A model generated the notes under the pieces. That model was not told the DNA's origin. It made no database searches and worked only from the letters and a program-made list of their open reading frames with translations. Made by a program: the position numbers and the translations under genes. Shown piece after piece: positions 8,676 through 14,618 of a stretch of 46,623 nucleotides of DNA. The stretch comes from an uncultured Oscillospiraceae bacterium (GTDB taxonomy: Bacteria > Bacillota > Clostridia > Oscillospirales > Oscillospiraceae). Numbering within the stretch: position 1 is the stretch's first letter; every line of letters begins with the position of its first letter. The stretch covers positions 1 to 46,623 of the forward strand of contig CAJUCA010000022.1 in assembly GCA_910585265.1 (NCBI GenBank), read 5' to 3'.

Positions 8676-8806
8676 GGCTCCTCCTTATGCGTTTCGCAAC
8701 TATTATTTTTGTCCGCCGCCTGCGCGCACCGGCGGGGACAAATGATAACCATCCTTATAGTACCCAAATCTGTGCGGAAAAGATGGACGCTTCCACCATC
8801 TGATAT

Positions 8807-8836
8807 TGTATATTTCCGCTAAATTTCCATCCGCAA
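8807..8836 (-). promoter_or_regulatory. Possible arcA promoter
   Basis: Reading the minus strand, TTGCGG (8831-8836), an 18-bp spacer and TATACA (8807-8812) form a moderate sigma-A match about 130 bp upstream of arcA. The -10 overlaps a single TTGTATATT word like those before argR. A second possible -10 (TATAAG) lies closer to the gene, so the true start is unresolved. Confidence 0.35.
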
Positions 8837-8882
8837 CCGCACGAGCATTTGCATAGTATCACAATTCCGTCAAATTTTTATC

Positions 8883-8929
8883 AAAAAGGGCCGGAGAAAG
8901 GGGCAGTTCCCCTCTCTCCGGCCCTTTTT
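8883..8929 (-). terminator. Intrinsic terminator after the AlaX-like gene
   Basis: A long stem (AAAAAGGGCCGGAG against CTCCGGCCCTTTTT) with A-run and T-run on opposite sides would work in both directions. On the minus strand it ends the AlaX-like gene 18 bp after its stop and insulates the arc operon. Confidence 0.88.
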
Positions 8930-8947
8930 GACAGCATTGGCGTCCCA

Positions 8948-10063
8948 TCAAATTTCCAAGCCCTCCGCGGCCCGCCGGAACTCCTCCGGCCCCGCGGGGC
9001 TCTTTCCGCTCACGATTTTCGGGGAGCCGCCGCCGGATACCTCCAGCGCGCCCTTCAACCCGTCCATCCAGGCCCGGCCCCTCCCCTCCGGGGAGATAGC
9101 GGCAAAGCTCACCCCGCCGTCCAGCTCCGCCATCAGCACCACGCCCCGCTGTGCCTTGGCCAGCACCGCCTGGCTCATGGCCCGCAGCTCCCCGGCGTCC
9201 CTGGCGGCGCAGGAGACCAGCCTGTCCCCGGACGCCAGCAGCCCCTCCGCCTGATAGCCGCACAGCTCCCGGCGCAACGCCTCGTTCTCCTTCTTCAACG
9301 CCTTGGACGAGGCCAGCAGCCCCGCCAGCTTGTCCGGCAGGTCGGGTATCCCGGTGTCGGACAGCTCCACCAGCCGCCGCAGGACGGCGTGATCCCCCCG
9401 GAGGCGGGCCTCCGCCGCGGGACCGACGGCGGTATAGATCTTGGTGCCCCGGCCCGACCGCTCGCTGCCCAGCACCGTGAAGGACAGGATCTGCCCCGTG
9501 CGGCTCACGTGGGGGGTGCCGCAGGGCTGGGTGTCCACATCGGCAAACTTCACAATCCGCACCTCGTCATAGCCCTGGTACTTGGGGTCCGGGTAGTCCG
9601 CCCCCTTCACATAGGACAGCTCCACCGGGAAATCGTCCAGGATCTGCCGGTCCAGAAAGGACTGGACCTCCTCCAGGTGGCCGGGGGGCAGCTCCTTGGT
9701 GTCCAGCTCGTACCACTGGTTCTCCGGGTGGACGCCGATGGCCACAATCCGCAGGCCCAGCCGCCCATAGTATCCGTCCAGCATATGGAACGCCGACTGG
9801 ACGGCGGTGTTGTTCCAGCGGGTGAGCCGGTCCACCTCCAGACGGACGGGATCGGACAGCTCCCCCTCTACCCGGTGCCAGAGGGTGTCCCCCTCCCACC
9901 GCAGCTCCAGCACCTCCCGGCCGTTGATCGTCCCCCGGTCCGCCAGCGCGCCGCCCTTCTCGCCGTAGAACACGGTGTCCTCGAAGGCGTACCACCCGTC
10001 CCGGCACTCCCTGATCCGGGTGTCCATGGTGAGGTTCAGAAAGTTGTCATAGTTCCGGTTCAC
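8948..10063 (-). CDS. AlaX-like alanyl-tRNA editing / DHHA1-domain protein
   Basis: 371 residues resembling the editing half of AlaRS and AlaX-L proteins: an N-terminal beta-barrel (VFYGEKGGALADRGTING), a zinc-binding editing core, a coiled segment (SSKALKKENEALRRELCGYQ) and a C-terminal DHHA1 domain (GGGSPKIVSGKSPAGPEEF). Family members hydrolyse mischarged Ser- or Gly-tRNA-Ala. Three of four metal ligands are seen: His93, Cys181 and His185 (CGTPHVSRTG). The first His of the usual HxxxH is Gln89 (QSAFH), and CGGTH is CGTPH, so activity may be altered. GTG start with GAGGAGG 7 bp upstream. It ends at a strong terminator and starts 28 bp after pyrB. Confidence 0.88.
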   Translation of the reverse strand: MNRNYDNFLNLTMDTRIRECRDGWYAFEDTVFYGEKGGALADRGTINGREVLELRWEGDTLWHRVEGELSDPVRLEVDRLTRWNNTAVQSAFHMLDGYYGRLGLRIVAIGVHPENQWYELDTKELPPGHLEEVQSFLDRQILDDFPVELSYVKGADYPDPKYQGYDEVRIVKFADVDTQPCGTPHVSRTGQILSFTVLGSERSGRGTKIYTAVGPAAEARLRGDHAVLRRLVELSDTGIPDLPDKLAGLLASSKALKKENEALRRELCGYQAEGLLASGDRLVSCAARDAGELRAMSQAVLAKAQRGVVLMAELDGGVSFAAISPEGRGRAWMDGLKGALEVSGGGSPKIVSGKSPAGPEEFRRAAEGLEI

Positions 10064-10091
10064 GCCGGCCCCTCCTCGTCAATTATGTAAC

Positions 10092-11150
10092 TCAGTCCAG
10101 CGGCGCATCGCAGAAGGCGCAGCACCGCACGCCCCCCGTCTCCTTCACCAGCGGCGGCAGGTAGTGCTCCGTCTGGGTGATGCACCGGGGGTTGTGGCAC
10201 ACCGGGCCCTGGCCGATCTCCACCGGGCCGGGCTGTATCCGGGGCTGGTTCGCCAGATCCGCCAGCAGGGCCATCCGGGAGAACATCCCGTACCGGGCCT
10301 GCTCGAAGTAGACCGCCCGGGGATCGTCGTCCACGTCCACGGCGATCTCGTCCACCCGGGGCAGGGGGTGCATCACCAGCAGGTTCTCCTTGGCCCGGGC
10401 CAGCTTGGAGCGGGTGAGAATGTATATGCCCTTACACCGCTCGTACTCCAGCGGGTCGATGAACCGCTCCCGCTGAATGCGGGTCATGTACAGCACGTCC
10501 AGCTGGGGTATGACCGGATCCAGGCCGGACACCTCCAGGAAGGGCAGGCCGTTGTCCTTCATGAACCGCCGCAGGTATTCCGGAATGGCCAGATCCGGCG
10601 GCGCGATGAGGAAGAAGCGGATATCCTTGAATTTCGCCATGGCCTTGATGAGGGAGTGGACGGTGCGCCCGTTTTTCAGATCGCCGCACAGCCCCACGCT
10701 GAGCCCGTCCACCGAGCCCCGCAGCCGGGTGATGGTGGTCAGGTCGGTGGTGGTCTGGGTGGGGTGCATATGCCCGCCGTCCCCGGCGTTGATCACGGGC
10801 ACCTCGGAGTACAGGGACGCGGCCTTGGCCGCCCCCTCCCAGGGGGTGCGCATCACCACCACGTCGGCGTAGCCCGCCACCATCTTGATGGTGTCCTTCA
10901 GGCTCTCCCCCTTGGCGGTGGAGGAGGACTTGGGGTCGGCAAAGCCGAACACCGTGCCGCCCAGCCGGAGCATGGCGGTCTGGAAGGAGAAGTTGGTGCG
11001 GGTGGACGGCTCGTAGAACAGAGAGGCCATCACCTTTCCCCGGCAAACGTCCAGGTGCTTTTCCGGGGCGTCCATAATGCGTTCCGCCCGTGCGTACAGC
11101 TCGTCCCATTCCTCCCGGGGCAGATCTCCAAAGTCAATCAGATGGCGCAT
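10092..11150 (-). CDS. pyrB: Aspartate carbamoyltransferase with C-terminal PyrI-like zinc domain
   Basis: Condenses carbamoyl phosphate with aspartate in pyrimidine synthesis. Residues 1-310 are the catalytic chain: SLFYEPSTRTNFSF (43-56), DGGHMHPTQTTTDL, CGDLKNGRTVHSL and MHPLPRVDEIA. Residues 317-352 add a short cysteine module with C318-x4-C323 and C344-x2-C347 (CHNPRCITQTE, then CCAFC). The spacing equals the zinc domain of the E. coli regulatory chain PyrI. The nucleotide-binding allosteric domain of PyrI is absent. A strong AGAGGAGGAG site lies upstream. No pyrI or other pyr gene is visible nearby. A terminator with a competing antiterminator lies just upstream, suggesting attenuation control. 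Confidence 0.95.
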   Translation of the reverse strand: MRHLIDFGDLPREEWDELYARAERIMDAPEKHLDVCRGKVMASLFYEPSTRTNFSFQTAMLRLGGTVFGFADPKSSSTAKGESLKDTIKMVAGYADVVVMRTPWEGAAKAASLYSEVPVINAGDGGHMHPTQTTTDLTTITRLRGSVDGLSVGLCGDLKNGRTVHSLIKAMAKFKDIRFFLIAPPDLAIPEYLRRFMKDNGLPFLEVSGLDPVIPQLDVLYMTRIQRERFIDPLEYERCKGIYILTRSKLARAKENLLVMHPLPRVDEIAVDVDDDPRAVYFEQARYGMFSRMALLADLANQPRIQPGPVEIGQGPVCHNPRCITQTEHYLPPLVKETGGVRCCAFCDAPLD

Positions 11151-11183
11151 CGTTTCTGTCTCCTCCTCTGAATTTTTTCCCGC

Positions 11184-11230
11184 AAAAAACCCCGCCCACC
11201 GGGCAGGGTTTTCACGGGTCCATGCCCTGC
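11184..11230 (-). promoter_or_regulatory. Putative pyrB attenuator (terminator and antiterminator)
   Basis: On the minus strand a stem-loop (AAAACCCTGCCC, GGT, GGGCGGGGTTTTTT) ends in a T-run about 30 bp before the pyrB ATG. Just 5' of it, GCAGGG (11225-11230) can pair with CCCTGC (11203-11208), the 5' arm of that terminator, so the two structures exclude each other. This is the classical leader arrangement of pyr genes. I do not see a convincing PyrR-binding loop, so the sensor is unknown. A simple terminator of the upstream tRNA transcript is the alternative. Confidence 0.6.
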
Positions 11231-11264
11231 ATCTATAACCAGCAACGAAGGCAGCTCCAAATCC

Positions 11265-11320
11265 CCCGTCCCTCGTCCTTCATCCTTCGTCTCCCGTCCC
11301 TCGTCTCCCGTCCTTCGTCC
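11265..11320. repeat. Tandem heptanucleotide repeat, eight units
   Basis: On the minus strand there are eight uninterrupted 7-bp units fitting RGAYGRR: GGACGAA, GGACGGG, AGACGAG, GGACGGG, AGACGAA, GGATGAA, GGACGAG, GGACGGG. It lies between tRNA-Arg(ACG) and the pyrB leader. It encodes nothing recognisable and is a likely variable-number locus. Confidence 0.8.
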
Positions 11321-11330
11321 CCCGTTATTC

Positions 11331-11365
11331 CCAACCGTGAGCCCAGCGAAGCGGGTCACGGTTGG
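11331..11365. repeat. 10-bp perfect inverted repeat
   Basis: CCAACCGTGA (11331-11340) and TCACGGTTGG (11356-11365) flank a 15-nt loop. It directly abuts the heptanucleotide array on one side and the hairpin element at 11373 on the other. Confidence 0.65.
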
Positions 11366-11372
11366 AGGCGAA

Positions 11373-11433
11373 GAAATTCCCGCCATAGTGCAGTTTTCGG
11401 CGCAGCCGGAAACGGAACGGTGGCGGGAATTTC
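11373..11433. repeat. Two-stem hairpin element, copy 1
   Basis: Outer arms GAAATTCCCGCCA and TGGCGGGAATTTC are a perfect 13-bp inverted repeat. Inside is an 8-bp stem TTTTCGGC-GCA-GCCGGAAA. The inner part (GTGCAGTTTTCGGCG...GGAAACGGAACGG) closely matches the element at 40146-40208, whose outer arms differ. It lies about 12 bp downstream of the tRNA-Arg 3' end. Confidence 0.7.
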
Positions 11434-11444
11434 AGAGCCGCTGG

Positions 11445-11518
<74 letters not shown>

Positions 11519-11583
11519 AACTCATTTCGTTTTATGATACTCTAAAGCGGCGGGACGCCGATAGTCGTAAGTGGCAGTTTTTC

Positions 11584-11602
11584 TTGTATATTCTTGTAAT
11601 CC
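11584..11602. promoter_or_regulatory. 10-bp direct repeat upstream of tRNA-Arg(ACG)
   Basis: TTGTATATTC followed in exact 10-bp register by TTGTAATCC. The 14-mer CTTGTATATTCTTG is identical to the cluster at 2353 upstream of argR. It lies about 66 bp before the tRNA 5' end, so it could be a shared control site for arginine-related transcripts. Confidence 0.45.
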
Positions 11603-11670
11603 TAAAGACTGCGGGCCGGCTTCCAAAAGCCGCCAGCCCCTGGCCCGTCCCCCCGCCAGGGCACGGAACA

Positions 11671-11700
11671 GGGCCGCCGCGAGACGGCCCGCGGCGGCCC
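11671..11700 (-). terminator. Terminator-like hairpin after suf genes
   Basis: A perfect 11-bp GC stem (GGGCCGCCGCG with CGCGGCGGCCC) begins about 30 bp downstream of the SufB/D stop. Only TGTTCC follows on the minus strand, so termination strength is uncertain. Confidence 0.55.
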
Positions 11701-11731
11701 ATAATGTGCGGCGTTTTGTCCGGGGCCTCCC

Positions 11732-12649
11732 TCAGCGCAGGAACCCGTCCAAAATCTTCTGCTCGGCCTCCTCCCCGGTGAGCCCCAGGGTCATCAGCTT
11801 CAAAATCTGGTCCCCGGCGATCTTGCCGATGGCGGCCTCGTGGATGAGCTGGGCCTCCATGTGGTTGGCCACAATGGCGGGGATGGAGCTGACCTTGGCC
11901 TGCCCCATAATGATGGAGTCGCACTGGACATGGCCGAAGCAGGGGGCGTTCCCCTCCACCTGGGGGTAGAACACCTGCACCGAGCTGTCCTGGGCCACGG
12001 AGCGGGAGATCACCTGGGTCCGTGCCCCCTCCCCCTTCAAAATCACATCCATCTTGCTCTCGGCGAACTGCCCGCCGTGGGTGAGCAGCCGCTCGGTGAC
12101 CACCGCCTCGGCGTCCGCCCCCACCTCCACCTTGGTGTACCGCTTGGTGTGGTCCACGCCCCGGATCTGCACCGTCTCCAGCTGGATGGAGGCCCCCTCC
12201 TCCAGATACACGATGGTGTGGGGGTTCATGATCCGGCCCCCGGTCCCCTCCCCCTCGCCGTAGTGCTTCTCCGTATAGCGCACCTTGGAGCCTCTGCCCA
12301 CGTAGAAGGTATGCACCCCGTCGTGCTGGGTGGTGTCGCAGCCGTCGTTGTGGATGCCGCACCCGGCGATGATGTCCACGTCACAGTCCTCGCCGATGAA
12401 GAAGTCGTTATACACCAAGTCGGACAGCCCGCTCTGGGTGAGCAGCACCGGGATGTGCACGTCCTGCCCCCTGGTGCCCGCCTTGATGCGGATATCGATC
12501 CCGGGCTTGTCCTCCTTGGAGGAGATCTCGATGGTGTCCGTGCTCCGCCGGGAGTCCAGCCCCCCGTCCTTGCGGATGTTATAGGCCCCCTGGGGCACGC
12601 CGTCCAGGTCGGCGATCTGCTTGAGCAGCTCCGCGTCGGTATGGTTCAT
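11732..12649 (-). CDS. SufB/SufD-family Fe-S assembly scaffold (minimal two-gene system)
   Basis: 305 residues with the SufBD beta-helix core, including LEEGASIQLETVQIRG, TERLLTHGGQFAESKMDVIL and the C-terminal EAQLIHEAAIGKIAGDQILK segment that carries the conserved Glu and His. It partners with SufC to build Fe-S clusters in the cytoplasm. It is clearly shorter than canonical SufB (about 470 residues), lacking the long N-terminal region. Together with the absence of sufD, sufS and sufU nearby, this matches the minimal SufBC-like systems (SMS) of anaerobes. The start ATG overlaps the sufC stop as ATGA, so translation is coupled and stoichiometric. It may serve the adjacent Fe-S-rich pyruvate oxidoreductase (inference). 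Confidence 0.92.
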   Translation of the reverse strand: MNHTDAELLKQIADLDGVPQGAYNIRKDGGLDSRRSTDTIEISSKEDKPGIDIRIKAGTRGQDVHIPVLLTQSGLSDLVYNDFFIGEDCDVDIIAGCGIHNDGCDTTQHDGVHTFYVGRGSKVRYTEKHYGEGEGTGGRIMNPHTIVYLEEGASIQLETVQIRGVDHTKRYTKVEVGADAEAVVTERLLTHGGQFAESKMDVILKGEGARTQVISRSVAQDSSVQVFYPQVEGNAPCFGHVQCDSIIMGQAKVSSIPAIVANHMEAQLIHEAAIGKIAGDQILKLMTLGLTGEEAEQKILDGFLR

Positions 12650-13383
12650 GCCTGCCCCTCCTCTCCCACAAAGGCGCACCCGGGCTGGGTGTTGGCCAGA
12701 ATTTTCGGAAAAATCTCCTCCCGGGGCCCCTGCTCGGACACCAGGCCGTCCGCCACCAGCACGATCTCGTCCGCCAGGCCGATGATCCGCTCCTGATGGG
12801 AGATGATGATGATGGTGGCCTCCCGCTTGTCATGGATATACCGGAAGGTCTCGGTGAGCTTGGCGAAGGACCACAGGTCGATGCCCGCCTCCGGCTCGTC
12901 GAAAATCATCAGCGGGGACTTCCGGGCCAGGATGGTGGCAATCTCGATGCGCTTCACCTCGCCGCCGGACAGGGAGGCGTCCACCTCCCGGTCGATATAG
13001 TCCGCCGCGCACAGCCCCACCTGGGTGAGCAGCTGGCAGCCCTCGGCCCGCCCCAGGAAGGGGTTGCCCGCCGCCAGCCCCAGCAGGTCCCGGACCCGCA
13101 GGCCCTTGAACCGGGGGGGCTGCTGGAAGCCGTAGCTGATCCCCCGCTGGGCCCGCTCCGTGATGGACAGGCTGGTGATGTCCTCCCCATTCCACAAAAT
13201 CTGCCCGCCGGTGGGCTTGTTCAGCCCCATGATGGCCTTGGCCAGGGAGGTCTTGCCCCCGCCGTTGGGCCCGGTGATCACCCAGAACGCCCCGTCGGGC
13301 ACCGTCAGCGACACATCCCGGAGGATGTCCTTCTGCCCCGCCTCCTCCTCCACGGAGAAGGCCAGATGCTTCAGCTCTAACAT
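12646..13383 (-). CDS. sufC: SufC-like Fe-S assembly ATPase
   Basis: A 245-residue ABC-type ATPase of normal SufC length. Walker A GPNGGGKTSL (residues 39-48), Q-loop FQQPPRFKGL, signature LSGGEVKRIEIATI, Walker B PLMIFDEPEAGID and H-loop IISHQER are all intact. SufC-type ATPases are soluble and drive conformational changes of SufB. First gene of the two-gene operon, with AGGAGA upstream of the ATG and a near-consensus promoter at 13455-13483. Confidence 0.94.
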   Translation of the reverse strand: MLELKHLAFSVEEEAGQKDILRDVSLTVPDGAFWVITGPNGGGKTSLAKAIMGLNKPTGGQILWNGEDITSLSITERAQRGISYGFQQPPRFKGLRVRDLLGLAAGNPFLGRAEGCQLLTQVGLCAADYIDREVDASLSGGEVKRIEIATILARKSPLMIFDEPEAGIDLWSFAKLTETFRYIHDKREATIIIISHQERIIGLADEIVLVADGLVSEQGPREEIFPKILANTQPGCAFVGEEGQA

Positions 13384-13431
13384 AGTACATATCTCCTATC
13401 GGACTCCGCCCGGGTTGGCCTCCGGCGAAAT

Positions 13432-13448
13432 CATAGTCTGTTTCTATG
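13432..13448. promoter_or_regulatory. Palindromic operator-like site 1 (suf)
   Basis: CATAG-N7-CTATG, total 17 bp, lying just downstream of the -10, over or beyond the transcription start. It has the same half-sites and spacing as the site at 13494. Confidence 0.6.
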
Positions 13449-13454
13449 GTTTGC

Positions 13455-13483
13455 AGTATACCACAGGAGGAAAAGGCTGTCAA
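13455..13483 (-). promoter_or_regulatory. suf operon promoter
   Basis: On the minus strand TTGACA (13478-13483), a 17-bp spacer and TATACT (13455-13460) make a near-consensus sigma-A promoter. It is bracketed symmetrically by two CATAG-N7-CTATG palindromes. Confidence 0.85.
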
Positions 13484-13493
13484 GAAAACAAAT

Positions 13494-13510
13494 CATAGTT
13501 TTTCACTATG
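13494..13510. promoter_or_regulatory. Palindromic operator-like site 2 (suf)
   Basis: CATAG-N7-CTATG (core CATAGT...ACTATG), 17 bp, starting 10 bp upstream of the -35. Two identical-format palindromes around one promoter suggest a dimeric regulator; an Rrf2/IscR-type Fe-S sensor is a plausible guess only. Confidence 0.6.
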
Positions 13511-13560
13511 TTTTTCCGTCCCGCCCGTCAAAGCGCACAAAGTCCCCGGCCAGCTGGCAC

Positions 13561-13598
13561 CTTTTGCCCCCGGAACATAGAATAGGGGGCAAAGGAGG
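13561..13598 (+). promoter_or_regulatory. Hairpin touching the ribosome site of the 13606 gene
   Basis: TTTGCCCCC (13563-13571) pairs with GGGGGCAAA (13585-13593). The second arm runs into AAAGGAGG, so the fold would cover the upstream edge of the ribosome site. This may dampen or condition translation. Confidence 0.45.
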
Positions 13599-13605
13599 TG
13601 TGACC

Positions 13606-14421
13606 ATGGAAGAAATGATTCCATGCTTGCTGAAAGACCAGGAGGTATTCCAGCGGGTGTGGCAGCGGGTGATGGCGGGCCGGGAGGAGGGCGTCTCCCC
13701 CGTGGAGGCCGTCCCCCCGGGAATGCAGGGCGACCTGTCCTGCAAGTGCCTGGAGGAGCTGATGCGGCTGAACGGCGGCGGCCTGCCCCAGGAGTGCGAG
13801 GCCCCCGGCGGAAGCCCGCCGGAGCAGCCCCCCGTGGAGGAGGCCCCATCCCCCGGGCCGGAGCCCGCGCCGGAGCCTGCGCCCCTGGCGGAGGAAGCCC
13901 CCGCCCCGGAGCCGCCGGAGCCGGAGCAGCCCCCCCAGCCGCCGGAGCCTCTCCCCCAGCCGGAGGGCACCCGCTGGAACAGCGACCTGCCGCCGCTCTG
14001 GGAGGAGCCTATGCCCGCCGACGACCGCACCGCCCGCCTGCGCAGCCAGGTGATGGAGGCGTTGGAGGGCTGGCAGCTCTACCGCCATCTGGCGCGGCGG
14101 GCGCGGGGGACGGAGGCCCGGGTACTTAACACGCTGGCCGGGGAGCTGCACCGCTGCGCCCGGAAGCTGTCGGCGGCGTATTTTCTCGTCACCGGACTGC
14201 GGTACTGGCCCAGCGAGCTGCTGTCCGCCCCGGCCATCCCGTCCTACTGGGGCGCGCTGCGCCGCCGCCACCAGCTGGAGCAGCAGCAGGAGACCGCCTT
14301 CCGCATGGCGGCGGACGACTGGGACACCCAGGATATGTTGGACCTGTACGGCGAGCTGGCCGAGGGCTGCCAACGCCGCTGCCGCCAGCTCCGGACCCTG
14401 CTGGAGCAGGATCTGATCTGA
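13606..14421 (+). CDS. Proline-rich linker protein with helical C-terminal domain
   Basis: 271 residues in three parts. A helical N-terminus (MEEMIPCLLKDQEVFQRVW, residues 1-65) is followed by a low-complexity Pro/Glu/Ala linker (about 70-140, many EPAPEP-type runs), then an all-alpha C-terminal domain (about 150-271) with TEARVLNTLAGELHRCARKL. The spaced Glu/His pattern of that last helix recalls ferritin/rubrerythrin-like bundles, but I cannot identify a full metal site. No signal peptide, so probably cytoplasmic. The ATG at 13606 is chosen because AAAGGAGGTG lies 7 bp upstream. Transcribed divergently from sufC and ended by a strong terminator. Function unknown; a redox or stress role is only suggested by the neighbours. 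Confidence 0.75.
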   Translation: MEEMIPCLLKDQEVFQRVWQRVMAGREEGVSPVEAVPPGMQGDLSCKCLEELMRLNGGGLPQECEAPGGSPPEQPPVEEAPSPGPEPAPEPAPLAEEAPAPEPPEPEQPPQPPEPLPQPEGTRWNSDLPPLWEEPMPADDRTARLRSQVMEALEGWQLYRHLARRARGTEARVLNTLAGELHRCARKLSAAYFLVTGLRYWPSELLSAPAIPSYWGALRRRHQLEQQQETAFRMAADDWDTQDMLDLYGELAEGCQRRCRQLRTLLEQDLI

Positions 14422-14432
14422 CGCCCGGCGCG

Positions 14433-14469
14433 AAAAGGGGGACGCTCCTTCCGGAAGCGTCCCCCTTTT
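14433..14469 (+). terminator. Bidirectional intrinsic terminator
   Basis: AAAAGGGGGACGCT and AGCGTCCCCCTTTT-type arms form a 14-bp stem followed by a T-run, 12 bp after the stop of the 13606 gene. On the minus strand it also lies downstream of the pyruvate oxidoreductase gene and its duplicated 3' end. Confidence 0.9.
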
Positions 14470-14475
14470 GGGTTC

Positions 14476-14521
14476 GGGTTATGCGCGATTACTGATACAG
14501 CTCGATGAGCTTCTGCAGGTG
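14476..14521 (-). pseudogene. Second copy of the pyruvate oxidoreductase 3' end
   Basis: 46 bp matching 14606-14651 at 41 positions with constant 130-bp offset. It includes the last codons (HLQKLIELYQ and stop) and the following GCGCATAACCC. All four differences inside codons are synonymous (CAT/CAC, CTT/CTG, AAA/AAG, TAC/TAT). No gene body is attached, so it is an orphan gene end lying beyond a GC-rich core. Confidence 0.85.
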
Positions 14522-14605
14522 CCTCCCCAACGCGTCCTGCGGACGCGCCGGGGGCCCCTTTGGATTTCAATGCTCAGGCGGAGTGAATCCGCCCTGCCTT
14601 CGGCG
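14522..14605 (-). repeat. Core element A between duplicated gene ends
   Basis: On the minus strand the core contains a GGCGGA/TCCGCC hairpin, then GAGCATTGAAATCC, AAAGGGGCCCCCGGC, a GCGTCC-GCA-GGACGC hairpin and TTGGGGA. The same order of blocks (GAGCATT, AAAATC, GGGGCCCCCGGC, hairpin, TGGGGA) occurs in the element at 22095-22221. No open frame of interest. Confidence 0.75.
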
Positions 14606-14618
14606 GGGTTATGCGCAA

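Noticed and set aside
11265..11320. CRISPR array
   Set aside because: Seven-bp units with no spacers; no cas genes in the window.
11138..11386. Short frame across the heptanucleotide array
   Set aside because: Created by the 7-bp repeat; it overlaps the pyrB attenuator and encodes only low-complexity sequence.
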